This document shows positions 1-11,645 of a DNA stretch of 64,000 nt, piece after piece. How positions within the stretch are numbered: the stretch's first letter is position 1; each line of letters starts with the position of its first letter. The stretch comes from Sophora flavescens. Its lineage: Eukaryota; Streptophyta; Magnoliopsida; Fabales; Fabaceae. The notes below the pieces were generated by a model. The model made no database searches. It was not told where the DNA came from and was given only the letters and a program-made list of their open reading frames with translations. Made by a program: the position numbers and the translations under genes. The stretch lies in the NCBI GenBank assembly GCA_030762895.1, contig CM061066.1, positions 117,708,715 through 117,772,714 of the forward strand, read 5' to 3'.

Positions 1-739
1 TTAATTGAACTGTTAAAAAAAACATGATCAGGTTCAAAATTCTATGCAGCAATCCATTAATAAGAAACATTCACCACCATGGAATAGGAAGCTAAGGGCT
101 AATGCGGTAGTGGGTTCGATGGGAGAAACAAATTGCATTTAAACCATGCATGTGGAAAACTTATAATTAGCATACCTGAATAGAAAATCTGAATTCATCA
201 TTATAAGTTTGATTGAAACTTTAAATTGAAGAATTTAATAGCTGCAATCATTAGGTGAAATATTGAACAACAATGAATGCCTATGAAATGAAGAGTATTA
301 TGAGTGGGAGATACCAGTCACAGGCTAATCATATTTTAGTATAGAATCAAAGACTTCTGAAAGATGTGGTTCAACAAAATTACTTAAGATTACTAGAGGA
401 GAGGCAATTTGATTGTCATTGCTTGCTCAAAATGAAATTAAAACAGTCACGATTGGTTCATAAATAAACAAATCAAAATAACTGAAACCAAAGATACAAA
501 ACAGTCAGAGCAAGAGAACTTCACAAGAAAAAGATGGGTACTCACTCTAAGCTCATCTCGTGTTTCTTTCAAATGGCTACATGAATATTGTGGAGAGTCA
601 AGCAAATAAAATAGATTGGTAGTGTATGTAGAATAAAGTAATGTGTACATAGAATAAAATTTGTTGACCCTTTTTTTCTCTTTCAATTTATCAATTTCAC
701 CAAAGCCTCTGAAGTCTGAGCAATCTCTCTCATTACTTT
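1..739. other. AT-rich sequence, no gene seen
   Basis: No frame in this stretch gives a recognisable protein. The only longer open frame (447-686, minus) has composition typical of chance AT-rich sequence. I see no terminal repeats, target duplication or RNA gene. It could be flanking DNA or decayed internal sequence of the copia remnant that starts at 1338 and reads leftward. Confidence 0.5.
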
Positions 740-979
740 ATGACATGCCGAATAAAATTTAAAAGATCAAGTCCATCCAAAGTGTTGATATTCTTCTGGA
801 ACTACAACCTTCACCTCCTTTGGTATTTTTCTTGGCTCTTCCCTTACGAGATTTCTCTTTTTTGCGGCAGATCCCAAAGGCACCCACTCGAAAGATCCAT
901 GTTCTTGCACTCTGGCTCAGGCTTCTGCACCTTCTTGCCACTCACGGTTGAGCCCTTCTTCCGGTTCTTGGCACTTGTT
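740..979 (-). pseudogene. Unrecognised basic coding-like segment fused to a copia gag start
   Basis: After the copia gag motif ending YGGAE near 979 the same minus-strand frame continues with a lysine/proline-rich stretch (KKVQKPEPECKN, then GRAKKNTK) that does not look like gag, where leucine-rich helices and a zinc knuckle are expected. Shifting frame near 800 gives VVPEEYQHFGW followed by a stop, which reads more like real protein than the unshifted frame. I do not recognise the family. It may be a captured host exon or a rearranged part of the element; the join at about 979 is the visible anomaly. Confidence 0.3.
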
Positions 980-1293
980 TCAGCACCTCCATAAGCTTTT
1001 TCCGACATATCCCATGCTTCCTTAGCTGTCTTGGCTGAAACTATCCTCTCGAGATTCACATCATCCACGCATTGATGGACAATGATGAGAGCCTTGTAAT
1101 CTCTCTTCTTGGATTCCTTGTAGGAGGCACTCTCCTCCTCTTCTTGGATCCCACCCTTCACTATTTCCAACACTTCATGGAAATCAAGGATCACTCTCAT
1201 CTTCACAACCCAATGCTCACAGTTCTTGCTATCAAGAACCGGTAGAGGAATTGAAAAATCCTCACTCACGATCTCTTCAGTTTTTGCAGCCAT
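980..1293 (-). pseudogene. gag: Ty1/copia gag N-terminus (truncated)
   Basis: The frame starts at the ATG at 1293 (MAAKTEEIVSEDFSIPLP) and carries the copia gag N-terminal pattern: LDSKNCEHWVVKMR (the 'Y/C..W..KM' motif), HQCVDD, and the helix AKTAKEAWDMSEKAYGG. These are typical of the UBN2/DUF4219 class of plant copia gag, which forms the virus-like particle in the cytoplasm. Only about 105 residues remain; the rest of gag, the zinc knuckle and all of pol are missing to the left. It lies directly downstream of a primer-binding site and LTR (1326-1635), which fixes its orientation and start. Non-functional remnant. Confidence 0.75.
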
Positions 1294-1325
1294 GGAAAGA
1301 CCCTCATAGGTCCCTAATCTTGTAA

Positions 1326-1337
1326 CTCTAGATACCA
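1326..1337 (-). promoter_or_regulatory. Degenerate primer-binding site of copia remnant
   Basis: The minus strand reads TGGTATCTAGAG directly after the LTR end at 1338. It matches the initiator Met-tRNA primer site usual in plant copia elements (TGGTATCAGAGC) with one inserted base. It is followed 30 bases later by the gag ATG. Confidence 0.7.
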
Positions 1338-1635
1338 TGTTGGAACACAAGCACTCATACACTTAGAGAAAATAGAAAGAGTATAGGAGGAAGAAAGAAT
1401 GAAAATTTTATTCTATACTTGCACACTACTTTCACTATTGTTGTATATCTTACAACTTTACTTACATTGTGTACATTATATAGAGACCCACATCTCCTAT
1501 TGCTCACCTATTTAGTTACAAAAAACTAACTAACTAATCATAACAACAAGTAGCTGTTTCTAACAACCTAACAGAAACATCTCTTATGCATACACCCATG
1601 TACAATACCTATGTACTAAACACGATGTATTATGC
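1338..1635 (-). repeat. Copia 5' LTR, primer-site half (split by CACTA)
   Basis: In plus orientation this begins TGTTGGAACA next to the primer site and includes AT-rich promoter-like sequence. It stops at 1635, where the CACTA element at 1636-13457 begins with the target duplication TGC (1633-1635 and 13458-13460). The other half resumes at 13461. Joined length would be about 479 bp. Confidence 0.65.
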
Positions 1636-1659
1636 CACTAGTGAAAAGTATGCCTTTAA

Positions 1660-1782
1660 CGACTGGTTGTAACAACGATTAGACTGAAACCGATGTTACA
1701 AACGAGGCAGTGACAGTATTGTAAATAATTAGATCATTTAGAATACTTGTAACGGCGGTTGTGTGACAACCTATGTTACAAG
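1660..1782. repeat. Left subterminal repeats of CACTA 1
   Basis: Short motifs of the type GGTTGTAACA and their complements alternate (for example around 1667, 1695 and 1751-1780). The same motif recurs at 4484-4660 and 13126-13436, consistent with binding sites of the element's own protein. Confidence 0.75.
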
Positions 1783-2115
1783 CACTACAAGAATAAGGCT
1801 AATTAGCGACAGAATTTTTGCCACGGTCTCAAATCCGTCGCTAATTTTATGTTTTCCGATGGCTTAAACCGTCGCAAATGGTAGAAGAGATTACTGACGG
1901 CAGTTCCATTGCAAATCTGTCAGTACCATTCCCGCCATTTTACGCGAAATGTTGGTGCCACTTTGCGACGGGCATTGTCGTCGCTAATGTGCAAATGTTT
2001 GTCTAAGGTCATTTGCAACGGCCATATTGGTTTGCGATGGACTGTACTTTTGCGACGGTCATTCTCAATTTGTGACGGAATCCTGATTTGCAACAGCTAG
2101 GCCGTCGCTAATATT
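1783..2115. mobile_element. End of a second CACTA lineage nested in CACTA 1
   Basis: At 1783 a new terminal motif CACTACAAGAAT appears, followed by repeated GCGACGG / CCGTCGC units to about 2115. This is a different subterminal family from the surrounding GTAACA repeats and resembles the CACTACAA...CGACGG type of the element at 46357-50194. I could not find its opposite end (expected ...TTCTTGTAGTG) before 4480, so the inserted copy is probably truncated. Confidence 0.6.
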
Positions 2116-4480
2116 AAAAGGCCGTTGCTAATTTCCATTAAGTTACTCAACAGTTTTCTTCCTCCCTCACTTCTCATCTTCGCATGCACAAACCCTTTTC
2201 TTCCTCCCCTCTCACTCTGTTTCTCTACTCCCACCGCACGTCGTCCAACCACCACCTCTCGCGCCGCCACTGCCGACCCATCCCACCGCCTCCCTCGCCT
2301 CCCACCACCACCCACCCCTCGCACTGCCTCCCATGCGAGCCGCACCTCCCACCCCGGGTAATAACTCTGGCCACCATCAAACTCTTGTTCCCCTTTGTTC
2401 CTTTTTTTCCATCCTTCATCATGGGATAACTACATGAGGTGATGAGGATATCTGTACATAAGGTTTTGCATATAGTGGTAATGTTAAGATATTACAGTTA
2501 GATTTTGAGATAAAGGATTGGTGTTTGAATATTTGGGATTATTGCAGTTCTGTATCTTATCGCAGGGGGCAGGTTCTAAAGCAGTTTCATATTTCATTTT
2601 GAGCTTTTGCTACTTTTGTGTGGGTCTTGCACGCTGTCATTTTTTTGTTGTTGTGTGGTTGTTTGCTTTGCAGTTTTATGTGTGAGTTTTATAGAGAGCT
2701 TGTTGCTTCATTTTTTTGTGCGGCAGTAGTGGGTTTTCTTTTGTTCTTGCTCCTATTTTGTGTTTGAGGGGTGTTTTGTTTTTGTGGATTTGCTATTTAT
2801 GTTATGCTCTGTACCTCTTTGGCCTTAACATTTCTTATGCTAAGCTTTTTGTTTATTAATATTTATTTTGGTTTTTCAAAAAAAGAAGTTTGAAATGAAA
2901 GAAATTAACATTCAAGTAGATTTTGTATAAGATACAGATTGGAAAGGAAGATTGTGATCTCATTTTCTTTTTCTTTTTATTTTTCACTTGCTGTGCAATA
3001 ATACATTTATGCTTAATTGAAATAATTTTAAATCTAGTGTAATTTTTTGAAGGATAAATTTTTCGTTGCAAATGTCATTATGGATGTCACCATAATTTGA
3101 TGGGTTGTACAACATTATGCCAACTAGCTATATTGAATCTCAGAAAATATATGCTATGATTGCATTTGCAAGCATTTGCTTAGGATGAGGTGGACCTCTT
3201 CTAATTTCATAGTTTTGTGCACGATCTTGCCTTATATCAAAATAGGTTAAATATCTCTCATAAACGAAAACCACTTCATTTATGCTTTATTTGGTTATTT
3301 TGTTTCATTTTCTATGCTGGTTATTTGGATATGATTGTGTTTATACTCACTATGGTTTGAAGAGAATTAGTTACTGATATGCAACAAGATTTTACGCTTT
3401 CTTTATTTTTGGGATAAAAGAAGAGCTTTGTTATATTAGTTACGAAATCAAGTAGGTTTAAGAGGCTATTGGCTTCTTAATTGAAATTTTTATGGACTTT
3501 GATATTTTAACTCTGGCCTAATTGGATTATCCATTTATTTCTCAGAACATCAGCATCAATGCTAGCCTTTAGGGAAGCACTTGGGACTTTCATTGACCTT
3601 TTTTATATATATTTTTGTTGACATTTTTATTAATGATAAATGTCCAGAAACTCGAATAATTATATCAATTATAGGAAGACATTGTGTCAGAGTAAACACT
3701 TAAAGGAGATTTGGAGGATAGAAAATAGAATGACTTGGTTTGTTAGTGAAGAATAAAAACAAATTAAAAAGTATAAGGGTCTGTTTGGTTTGTTTCTAGA
3801 AAAACAAATCTTGAGAATAGGTAGCGGGCAAGTTACTCTCTATTTTTTAGTTTTTTGATTTTTGTGTTTTTTGATTTTTGTCATGCGTTGTGAATGTGCT
3901 CTGAATTTTTGGTTTTGCGTTGTGCAACATTGAGTTGCTTGGTGCTCATATCTGGTTCTAGGAAGTTGCAATCTTTTTCTCGGTCTCTTTTGCTACTGGT
4001 AAGTTTTTTAAGTTTTTTTTTCTATTAATGTATAGGTGTGTATGCTTGTTAATTTTTATATATGATTGTTAATTGTTAATTTGGTGATAATACTTGCTTG
4101 ACTGAGGGAAATCGTTAAGTTATTTTTTCTATTAATGCATAGGTGTGTATCCTTGTTAATTTTTATATATGATTGTTAAGTTTTAAGTTTTTTTTTTCTA
4201 TTAATGTATAGGTGTGTATGCTTGTTAATTTTTATATATGATTGTTGGTGTTTTTATATAAGTTTTTTTTTTCCTGTTTGTGCATAAATTTTGCTCATTT
4301 TTGCATCATTAATTTTTTTTCCATATTTAATCTCATAATTGTTGCATATATTTGTTTATGACTTAGTTCTGGAGAGTCACGTTCTCTGAGAGAGTAAGAA
4401 CGCGACTTTGAGGTTCAACATCAAGGGGAAAATCGCTTCCAAGCAAACAAAGTAAGACAAGGTGTGAAATCAAACTGATG
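2116..4480. other. Non-coding interior, CACTA-derived; no gene assignable
   Basis: A C-rich leader-like stretch (2150-2370) is followed by T-rich, intron-like sequence to about 4480. This looks like the 5' untranslated region and long introns of the nested CACTA fragment, but no exon can be recognised. The proline/serine-rich open frames at 2125-2429 are on low-complexity C-rich DNA and I do not call them genes. A three-copy repeat lies at 4016-4246. Confidence 0.4.
4016..4246. repeat. Three-copy imperfect tandem repeat, about 52-bp unit
   Basis: A unit containing CTATTAATGTATAGGTGTGT and ending TATATATGATTGTT occurs at about 4016-4070, 4125-4177 and 4194-4246 with spacers of about 55 and 16 bases. 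Copy 2 differs by a few bases. It lies in intron-like sequence of the CACTA complex. Confidence 0.8.
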
Positions 4481-4483
4481 TTA

Positions 4484-4660
4484 CAAGTGGGAAATCATTA
4501 AAAAATTGGGTTGGAGGGAAAAGTTGTAACAGCGGTTGTTAGACAACCGACGTTACAAGTTACATGTAACAGCAGTTGTTACACAACTGACGTTACAAGA
4601 TACATGTAACAACGGTTGTCCAAGCAACCGATGTTACATGTCTTTGTAACGTTAAAACAC
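4484..4660. repeat. Internal block of CACTA 1 subterminal motifs
   Basis: Five or more GTAACA-type units in direct and inverted orientation (GTAACAGCGGTTGT, CAACCGACGTTACA and variants). They mark where sequence of the outer CACTA element resumes after the nested fragment, just upstream of a leader-like stretch (4680-4800) before the Transposase_24 gene. Confidence 0.8.
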
Positions 4661-5231
4661 AAAACAATAGCTCATAGCTCACTCCCGCGCCCTAAACCCT
4701 TCATCTCTGTTGCAACCTTTTCTCTGCAAAGCCACTAGTGTCGCCTCTGCCACCATCGCCTCTGCCAACGTCCTCCACCGTCCTTTTCTCTCTCTCAATC
4801 TTGATGTAAGTAATGCCCTAACCTCTCCTCTTTCTCGTATTTCCAATTTCTCCCATTTCCCTCAAACTCTAACATTTTTGGGTTTGCAGAAACTACCGAG
4901 ATAGTCCCTCGTTAAAGGGATAGACTGTTCTCTTCACCCAACTCCATATTACTCTTGGTTGGATTCCTACACAAACGAGACTCTTCAAGGACTTTTGATT
5001 CCGGTAAGCACCTCTCTATATTACTCTTGATTGGATTCTTGTTGCGGATGGTGAATAATATTCTTTATACTCTGTTTGTAGTGAATAATATTCTTTCATT
5101 ATTGGACAAAAAGAGAGAGGAGGGTTTTCCTGTAGAAAGTTTCGAAAAATTTAGTCATGAAGGGTTTACATTAGACTCTGTTTGCATTAGTCATGAATAA
5201 TATTCTTTCATTGTCTTTAGACTATGTTTGT

Positions 5232-5355
5232 GCTTATTTATCATGTATGCTTTAGGTTGTTCTAGTGTGTTAGAGTATGAATCTATTATCACTTTAGGTT
5301 GAGCTGAGTATTTATCATGTATGCTTTAGGTTGTTCTTGTGTGTTAGAGTATGAT
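5232..5355. repeat. Direct duplication of about 48 bp, period about 72
   Basis: The string ATGTATGCTTTAGGTTGTTC plus the following GTGTTAGAGTATGA appears near 5240-5282 and again near 5313-5355 with one base changed. It lies in the long 5' intron region before the Transposase_24 exon. Confidence 0.75.
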
Positions 5356-5585
5356 TTCTGTGGTTCCTACACTTAGGACTGCTTTAGGATTGTTTTAGAT
5401 TAGTTATGTTAGTTACTCTCTTTCATTTTCTGTTTTCTTAAGATTACTATGATACCAAAACAATTTTTGTGTTTATCATGCATGTATGTTTTTCTTAAGT
5501 TCCTACACTGAGTATTTATCATGTATGCATGTTTTCTTTCATTCTCAAATTATTAATTTTTGTCTAAACAGACATACATATATAT

Positions 5586-6740
5586 ATGGCTGATTCACAA
5601 AGCGGTGCTGGTAGTCCCTCGTCGGCTGGTATGCCTCCTTCACAGGGCGATGTAGCTAATATATCTTCCAAAAAGAGGGGTAGATCATGCACCACCATGA
5701 AAAAATTGACCACCCGCCTTCTTCATAATTTGAGGTGGCATACTGAGTTTGATAGTTATGGGGAGGCTATTGGCCCGCATGATAAGGATTTTTCTAGTGT
5801 CTTGGTTGTGCAAGCTAAATGCCATGCTAGCATATTGATTGAGGAATGGGCTAAAGTACCGGATAACGTGAAAGATCAGATTTGGGAGTCACTCACAGTA
5901 AAGTAACTTTTAACCTCTTTGTTTGTATCTATTGTATTTAAGAATATTATCATACACTAATTCCTCTATTGTAATGTAGGTCAATTTTGATATGCCGAAT
6001 ACTGTAACTTTGAAGAAGAAAGTTCTTTCACATGCGGCTAAGCTTTGGACGGGGTTTAAGTCAACCTTCATCTAGTAACTACATCTTTGGAGAGAAGGTC
6101 GACAAGTCTCCTACTGAAGTGTACCCTTTCCTTGATCGAGATACATCTAGTTGAAGTATTTTTTTTTTATAATGGGCAAACCTAATTTATTTATTTAATT
6201 GATCGAATTGAGTACGTGCATTGTAATAGGAGAAAAGGGAAAAGGCATAGGAGATCCAGGAAAAAAAAAATGTCCACAAACACAGGATGTCTCGCGGTGG
6301 CTATAAACAGGTTCGGCAGAATATGATGGAGGTCAAGTTGAAGAAGAGGCAGGAAGAAGCAGGACATGAGGAGGCAGTTATTGATCCTCCGTCTCCACCC
6401 CCACGCGAGGATACATGGATTGAAGGACGAAAGACAAAGTCGGGGGTTATTAAATATGAGCACACACGCGTTGTTGCTGAAAAGATTGTAAGTAATTAAT
6501 ATTTAATTCTACATGTACTTTGCAATAGACTTTTAAGTATCTTACTTTTTTTTTTTTTGAATTTCATCTTTGTAGGCTTCGCTGAAGGAACAAATCTCGC
6601 AAGGATCGTTCGTTCCACGGGTTCATCGGGATATCCTAGCCGCTGCCCTAGACAAAGACGACCACCCTAGCCTAGTAATTGGTGTTGGAGGGCAGGTGGG
6701 CATTCAACAATTCCATGGACGTTGTTCACATGAGTGATCC
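5586..6740 (+). pseudogene. Transposase_24 (Ptta/En/Spm plant type) gene, split in exons
   Basis: The first coding exon starts at the ATG at 5586 (MADSQSGAGSPSS) and carries the family motif RGRSCTTMKKLT followed by YGEAIGPHDKDF and WAKVPDNVKDQIW. After an intron (about 5907-5980, acceptor TGTAG) comes KKKVLSHAAKLW; after another, SRGGYKQVRQNMMEVKLKKR and PPSPPPRED (6287-6490). A further exon after an intron with a T-rich acceptor gives SQGSFVPRVHRDILAAAL and a stop near 6735. These are the successive motifs of the plant Transposase_24 family, the DNA-binding TNPA-like protein of CACTA elements, acting in the nucleus on subterminal repeats. Stops and frame breaks (for example after GFKSTFI near 6073) make it a pseudogene. 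Reading on past the insert at 6983-11645 leads toward the Ulp1 segment, so both may once have been one gene. Confidence 0.75.
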
Positions 6741-7480
6741 ATGGGCGAACGGGAGCGGCTACTCGTGGAGAAGATTAGAGAGGATGTTATCCATTCGCTT
6801 TTAAAGGACCTAGGGGCTCTATGGACTCTTATATCATCTATCCAATCCGAAGGAGCACCAACTGTCCACCTTCACATTTGAGTACAAAGGGGAGCTGTCC
6901 AGCTCAACATGTGTTGGTTGATGATGATGAAGAGATGGACGATGATGAGCCGAAGGATAATAACAAAGTCGGTGATCCATCGTGAGACACCCTTTCCCTG
7001 GGCATCATATTAATTACTATGTTTTACGGAAAATGATACTTTTATCAAGTTGTCAATTTCTTTCGGAACATATAATCATTTCGGATACTTACAATTTTTG
7101 GAAAACACATAGCTCTCTTTACCACAAGCATCATTAAACATAAATGACTAAAATGTAAATAACATCATCGATATGAAACACCTTTGTACATTAACAAAAA
7201 GCCATCTTGGTGACAGGATACTTTGACAGACATCACAACAAGTGGATCAACATGTTTTTGTACATCAACTTGTTCCAAAATTAACATATAGTTAAAGAGT
7301 TAAAACAAAGTTTAAAGAGTTGGAGTCAAAATCCATTAAACCCAGACTAGCTATCCAGAGACTTCCACCTTGAAATAAAAAGAAAACCTACAGCTGGTCT
7401 AGTCCTAGTGGTATCCATTAAGGAGACCACTACGATCCTCCCCATTCTGTGGGGTTGAAACTGACGGAAGCCCATCCACA

Positions 7481-7900
7481 CTAGGCCTCATCGGGAGAAT
7501 CGTCGTCATCATCACTAAGTGGATGGTACTGTGGATCCTCCTCTATCTCCTCGGCATGATCCTCCTCGACAACCTCTTGGGGATCCTCCTCCATCGATAC
7601 AGCAGGCTCTACCTCCTGATGAAGCGGAACCTGTGGCTATGGAGGTTCTAGAACCACTAGACCCTTAGCTGCCCAATGCTGCAGGCAGATGTCAACTGGT
7701 GGCAGTGAAATCCGTATAGTCTCCATAGTATGAATCCTTCGGACAGGTCCGTCTAGCTACCTGTCCTCAACAGTACATACCGGGCCAGTGTAAACTGCCA
7801 CGTGGTCTCCCGGCTGAAATTCCCACGCTGCAGGATTTTGATAGTTCTCAAAAATGATGGCTCGATCCCTGAAGTGGGCCAATGGTATGTTCGGATCCAT
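7481..7900 (-). pseudogene. Unrecognised acidic-tailed ORF inside the LTR-like insert
   Basis: From the ATG at 7900 the minus strand reads MDPNIPLAHFRDRAIIFENY, then GDHVAVYTGPVCTVEDR, a TAG stop, LDGPVRRIHTMETIRISLPP, a second TAG, and an acidic tail rich in Glu and Asp ending YHPLSDDDDDSPDEA and TAG at 7481. All 140 codons stay in one frame apart from the two stops, and the codon use and composition look protein-like, unlike the AT-rich surroundings. The N-terminal half has the look of a small globular domain; the tail is disordered. I do not recognise the family. It may be a minor protein of the parental retroelement or a captured host fragment. Confidence 0.45.
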
Positions 7901-9901
7901 CTAGTTCCCAAAACAATATATACCACATAGAAGAGAAAAACCAACAAAATGCAAGGGTGAGATACCAATATATGGATGAGTTATGACAACTACATACTTG
8001 TAATACAAAAGCATCAAATGAAATTAAACACCGTCATATACACAACATGAAAATTTTCCAAATATAGCATGGTAACACAGAATTCATCGTCATTTATTTT
8101 TTTGAAAAACATATGGCATCTCTATATTTCAACGTGTGATTCTAGTCTCCAGAGATTTCAACTTCTTTTAAAAAAAAAAAATGAGCTGATCAGGCTCGAT
8201 TGCCAATAAGTCACAACGTATTTTTCCACAGCACTTTCCAAAACTCCTGGCACAACGATCAACGTGTGTGGATGTCCATAGCATGCTGTCCAACACAAGG
8301 CACAGCAACCCAGGCATATGGACTTTATTGTCCATCTAGGCACAATGAAACAACTTAACATGAAATACCTGACCCTTCAAGGTATTCATATGAAAGCAAT
8401 GTGGGCGCATCTGCCAAATGCATGAGAAAATCATTTTATTTTTGCAGATTTTCTTTGTGCTTCATTCTTCCCTTTGTCGAAGCCCAAGGCTCACGACCTT
8501 CCTTAAATTTTCAACGTATTAAAACTCTTATTATCAAAACAGGACTTTAAGTTTGAGTGTCTAATCACAACAGCCATGGACCGATGCACCAGTTTTGGAC
8601 TTTGTGGTCATAGAAAACAATTTTCACCATGTTTTAATATAACGTGAATAAGACACACAGTCTATAACAACGTACTCAGGACACACAGTCCATAACAACG
8701 TGACATGGATCATAGATCAACGTGTTTTTAAAACACTGGTATACCGACGTCTCGGTTACTAGGTTTACTTTTCAACGTTCTTTTTCGTTCAGTGAAAATA
8801 CAAATCCAAAACAAAACTTCCATAACTTATCCAAGTTATCGGATATTTTTATTTTGAAATAAAGCCTTCTGAAAAGACGTTCTTCTTTTGAAATTCATTT
8901 TAAAAACCTTGAGTTATAGAAAGTTTCTTTCTTTTCTGAAAATCCATCTTTACTTTGGAAAAGATCTATTATCATGAAAATATTGAAAAAAATTTGAGAG
9001 AAAAACTTTTTCTAAAATATTGAGAACTAAATCTCTTCATAAAGAACTTGAAATTGAACTTGTTTTCTTTTATGGTTCTTCACCATAAAATGGTCTAAAA
9101 ATTCAGTTTCTCATAGAATAACATCTTTAAAAAAAATCTCCAAAATAATTTTATTTTAAGTTCTTAAATCTTCACCAATGTTAAAAGAATATTTATTTTT
9201 CTCTCATCAAAATGTTGTTTAAAAATCTAAAAACCTTTGTTTTGTGGTTTTTCATATAAGTTTTCTGAAGGCTTTTACCTTATTTTAATAATTGAGCTCT
9301 TACTCATGGTTAGGCTTCTATGTAACAACCAAGCAACTTACAACAATTTGGACAATGCCAATAAAATACATTCAACAACTTTCAATAATTACAAAATGGT
9401 CAACAGAATGCACACATTTATAATTCATCATTAATCATACAAACAAGTAAATCAATCCAATATATCAACAAAGTCGTGAAATTCAAAATTTTCACTAAAA
9501 CAGCCACATCAACAATTAACTTCAACAACCATATGAAATCAAACACACCAAGCATATAGTTATCATAATTTAAATATCTCTCAGACTTTCTCCCCTTACC
9601 TTAGCTTGATGAGTAAAATGATCGTAGTTTCCTCGCGTTTCAAGGAAAACGGACTTGAGATCCAAGTTACGATTGCAAATATAAATCAAATCAAGTATTT
9701 AACACAAGTTAAAATTTGACAAAATCACTCCAAAACTCTCATGCATGTCTCGGCTATGACGTGCAAAGAATGATAAAAATTCTAAATTTTTACAAGCTTT
9801 TGGATTTATAATCCTTAAGCATTATAGGAACAAAATAAATCAAGTCTTAAACTTAAAATAAAATTTCAATTCCTCAACTTCTTTAAAAAAACTTTCGACC
9901 C

Positions 9902-10082
<181 letters not shown>

Positions 10083-10989
10083 TTAGAATCTTATTTTTCA
10101 ACTTTCCTCTTGCATGCATGTAACCAAAATTTATAATTTTAAAATAAGTAATTTACTAAAACTTTAAAACTAAATTTTCTTAACTTCAAACATTGGTGTT
10201 TCGGTCTACACACATAGTTAGGCAAAAATTTTGATTTCCAATTTCATAAACACATGCATGCAAATAAAATAGTGATTTTCAACCAATTTTTTTCTAAACA
10301 AAATAAAAACCAAAAATCTTTTCAACTCTAAAAAAATTGAGTTTACTCATTGTAAGTCAATATAGAAATAAAATTTCATGTTGTTCATGAACTCAATTTG
10401 CATCATTTAAAGGTCTTTAAGCCATGCAAGTAAGTTTTGAACCAAAAATACCATCTTAATACTACTTAGGGTTTCGGCCCTATCAAAACTAATAGGAAGG
10501 AAAATTTAAATTTTTGTATGAAGCTCACAAGCTTAGAAATCACATGCATTAGAATTTTAAAGACATGCATGTAAAAATCTTAACAAAACATCAACTTTCC
10601 TCTTCTAGTATTTTTCAGCCAACATAAAAGAAAAATAAGTCTTGGGGAACATTTTTGTAACATGCAAGTGTAAAAGTTGAAAGTAAAGATGATGATGAGT
10701 TGAAATAAATTGGTTTGGTGAACATGCATCAAAAGAAAATCAACTTGCAACATAAATCATTAACATGCATGTTGATAAAAATTAGGTTTTTAGAAAGAAG
10801 AGTAGAATAAGAGATTATACCCTTGGTGGTATTGATGATGATGAGGATGAGCAAGTTTTTGAGTCTTCTCAAGAGCAAGATGATGAAGAGGTTTAAAGCT
10901 TCTAAGTGTTGTTTATGGTGGAAATAGGAAGAAATGGAGTGAGTTGTTTTGGAGAAGAAGAAAACAAAGTGGAACAAGGGTGTGAGTAA

Positions 10990-10990
10990 G

Positions 10991-11041
<51 letters not shown>
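10990..11041. repeat. (AT)n microsatellite
   Basis: About 50 bases of AT dinucleotide repeat inside the LTR-like insert. Confidence 0.95.
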
Positions 11042-11044
<3 letters not shown>

Positions 11045-11645
11045 ATGGGGGGAGGGGGGCGCTGCTGTCCAGCAGAAAAGAGAAAGGGATTTTCAATTTT
11101 TTTATGAATTTTAAACTTGATTTTGAAATTATAAAATAATAGGTTTTCTTGTAAAAATAAAAATTAATAATTACTTGTGTAAGAAATGATGTTAAATAGT
11201 AAATATAGTCACTATTCATCTCAATCAAGTCTACTCAAAATCTGCATAAAATCTGAGTTTGATGAATTTGGTTCGTTCTGGTTCCAATTGTTTCCTGTCA
11301 GTGAAAATCAATCGTATTTTCTTTCGTTAATTTCCCACTCAAAAATTCATATTAAAAGAAAAAAAATTTCTAAAATAATTAGAGTTTGAGTTAGGGAAAA
11401 TTAAAATCTTATTTAGAAATTGAAATTTATTTTTCGGGTCAGTATAGCTTTACTGACAATGGAAACTCAGAACGAAAACGTCTGAAATTTTCTACCGAAA
11501 ATTTAACTGCACTTTGATAAAATAAAATAATTCATGAGAATGAAATTTGGTTTATTAAAATAATTCTTCATTGATTATATTAATAAACACTCCATTATCC
11601 ACACAAACACAGATTATAGACAAGCCGAAAAATCGGGATGTTACA

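Noticed and set aside
740..994. 84-codon plus-strand frame over the gag remnant
   Set aside because: It is antisense to the gag-containing frame and shows no protein motif.
2097..2429. Overlapping frames rich in Pro, Thr, Arg and Gly
   Set aside because: They are translations of a C-rich leader-like stretch in three frames and do not resemble any transposon protein.
3780..3800. Terminal repeat of another Harbinger or hAT element (GGTCTGTTTGGTTTG)
   Set aside because: No inverted partner or duplication could be found nearby.
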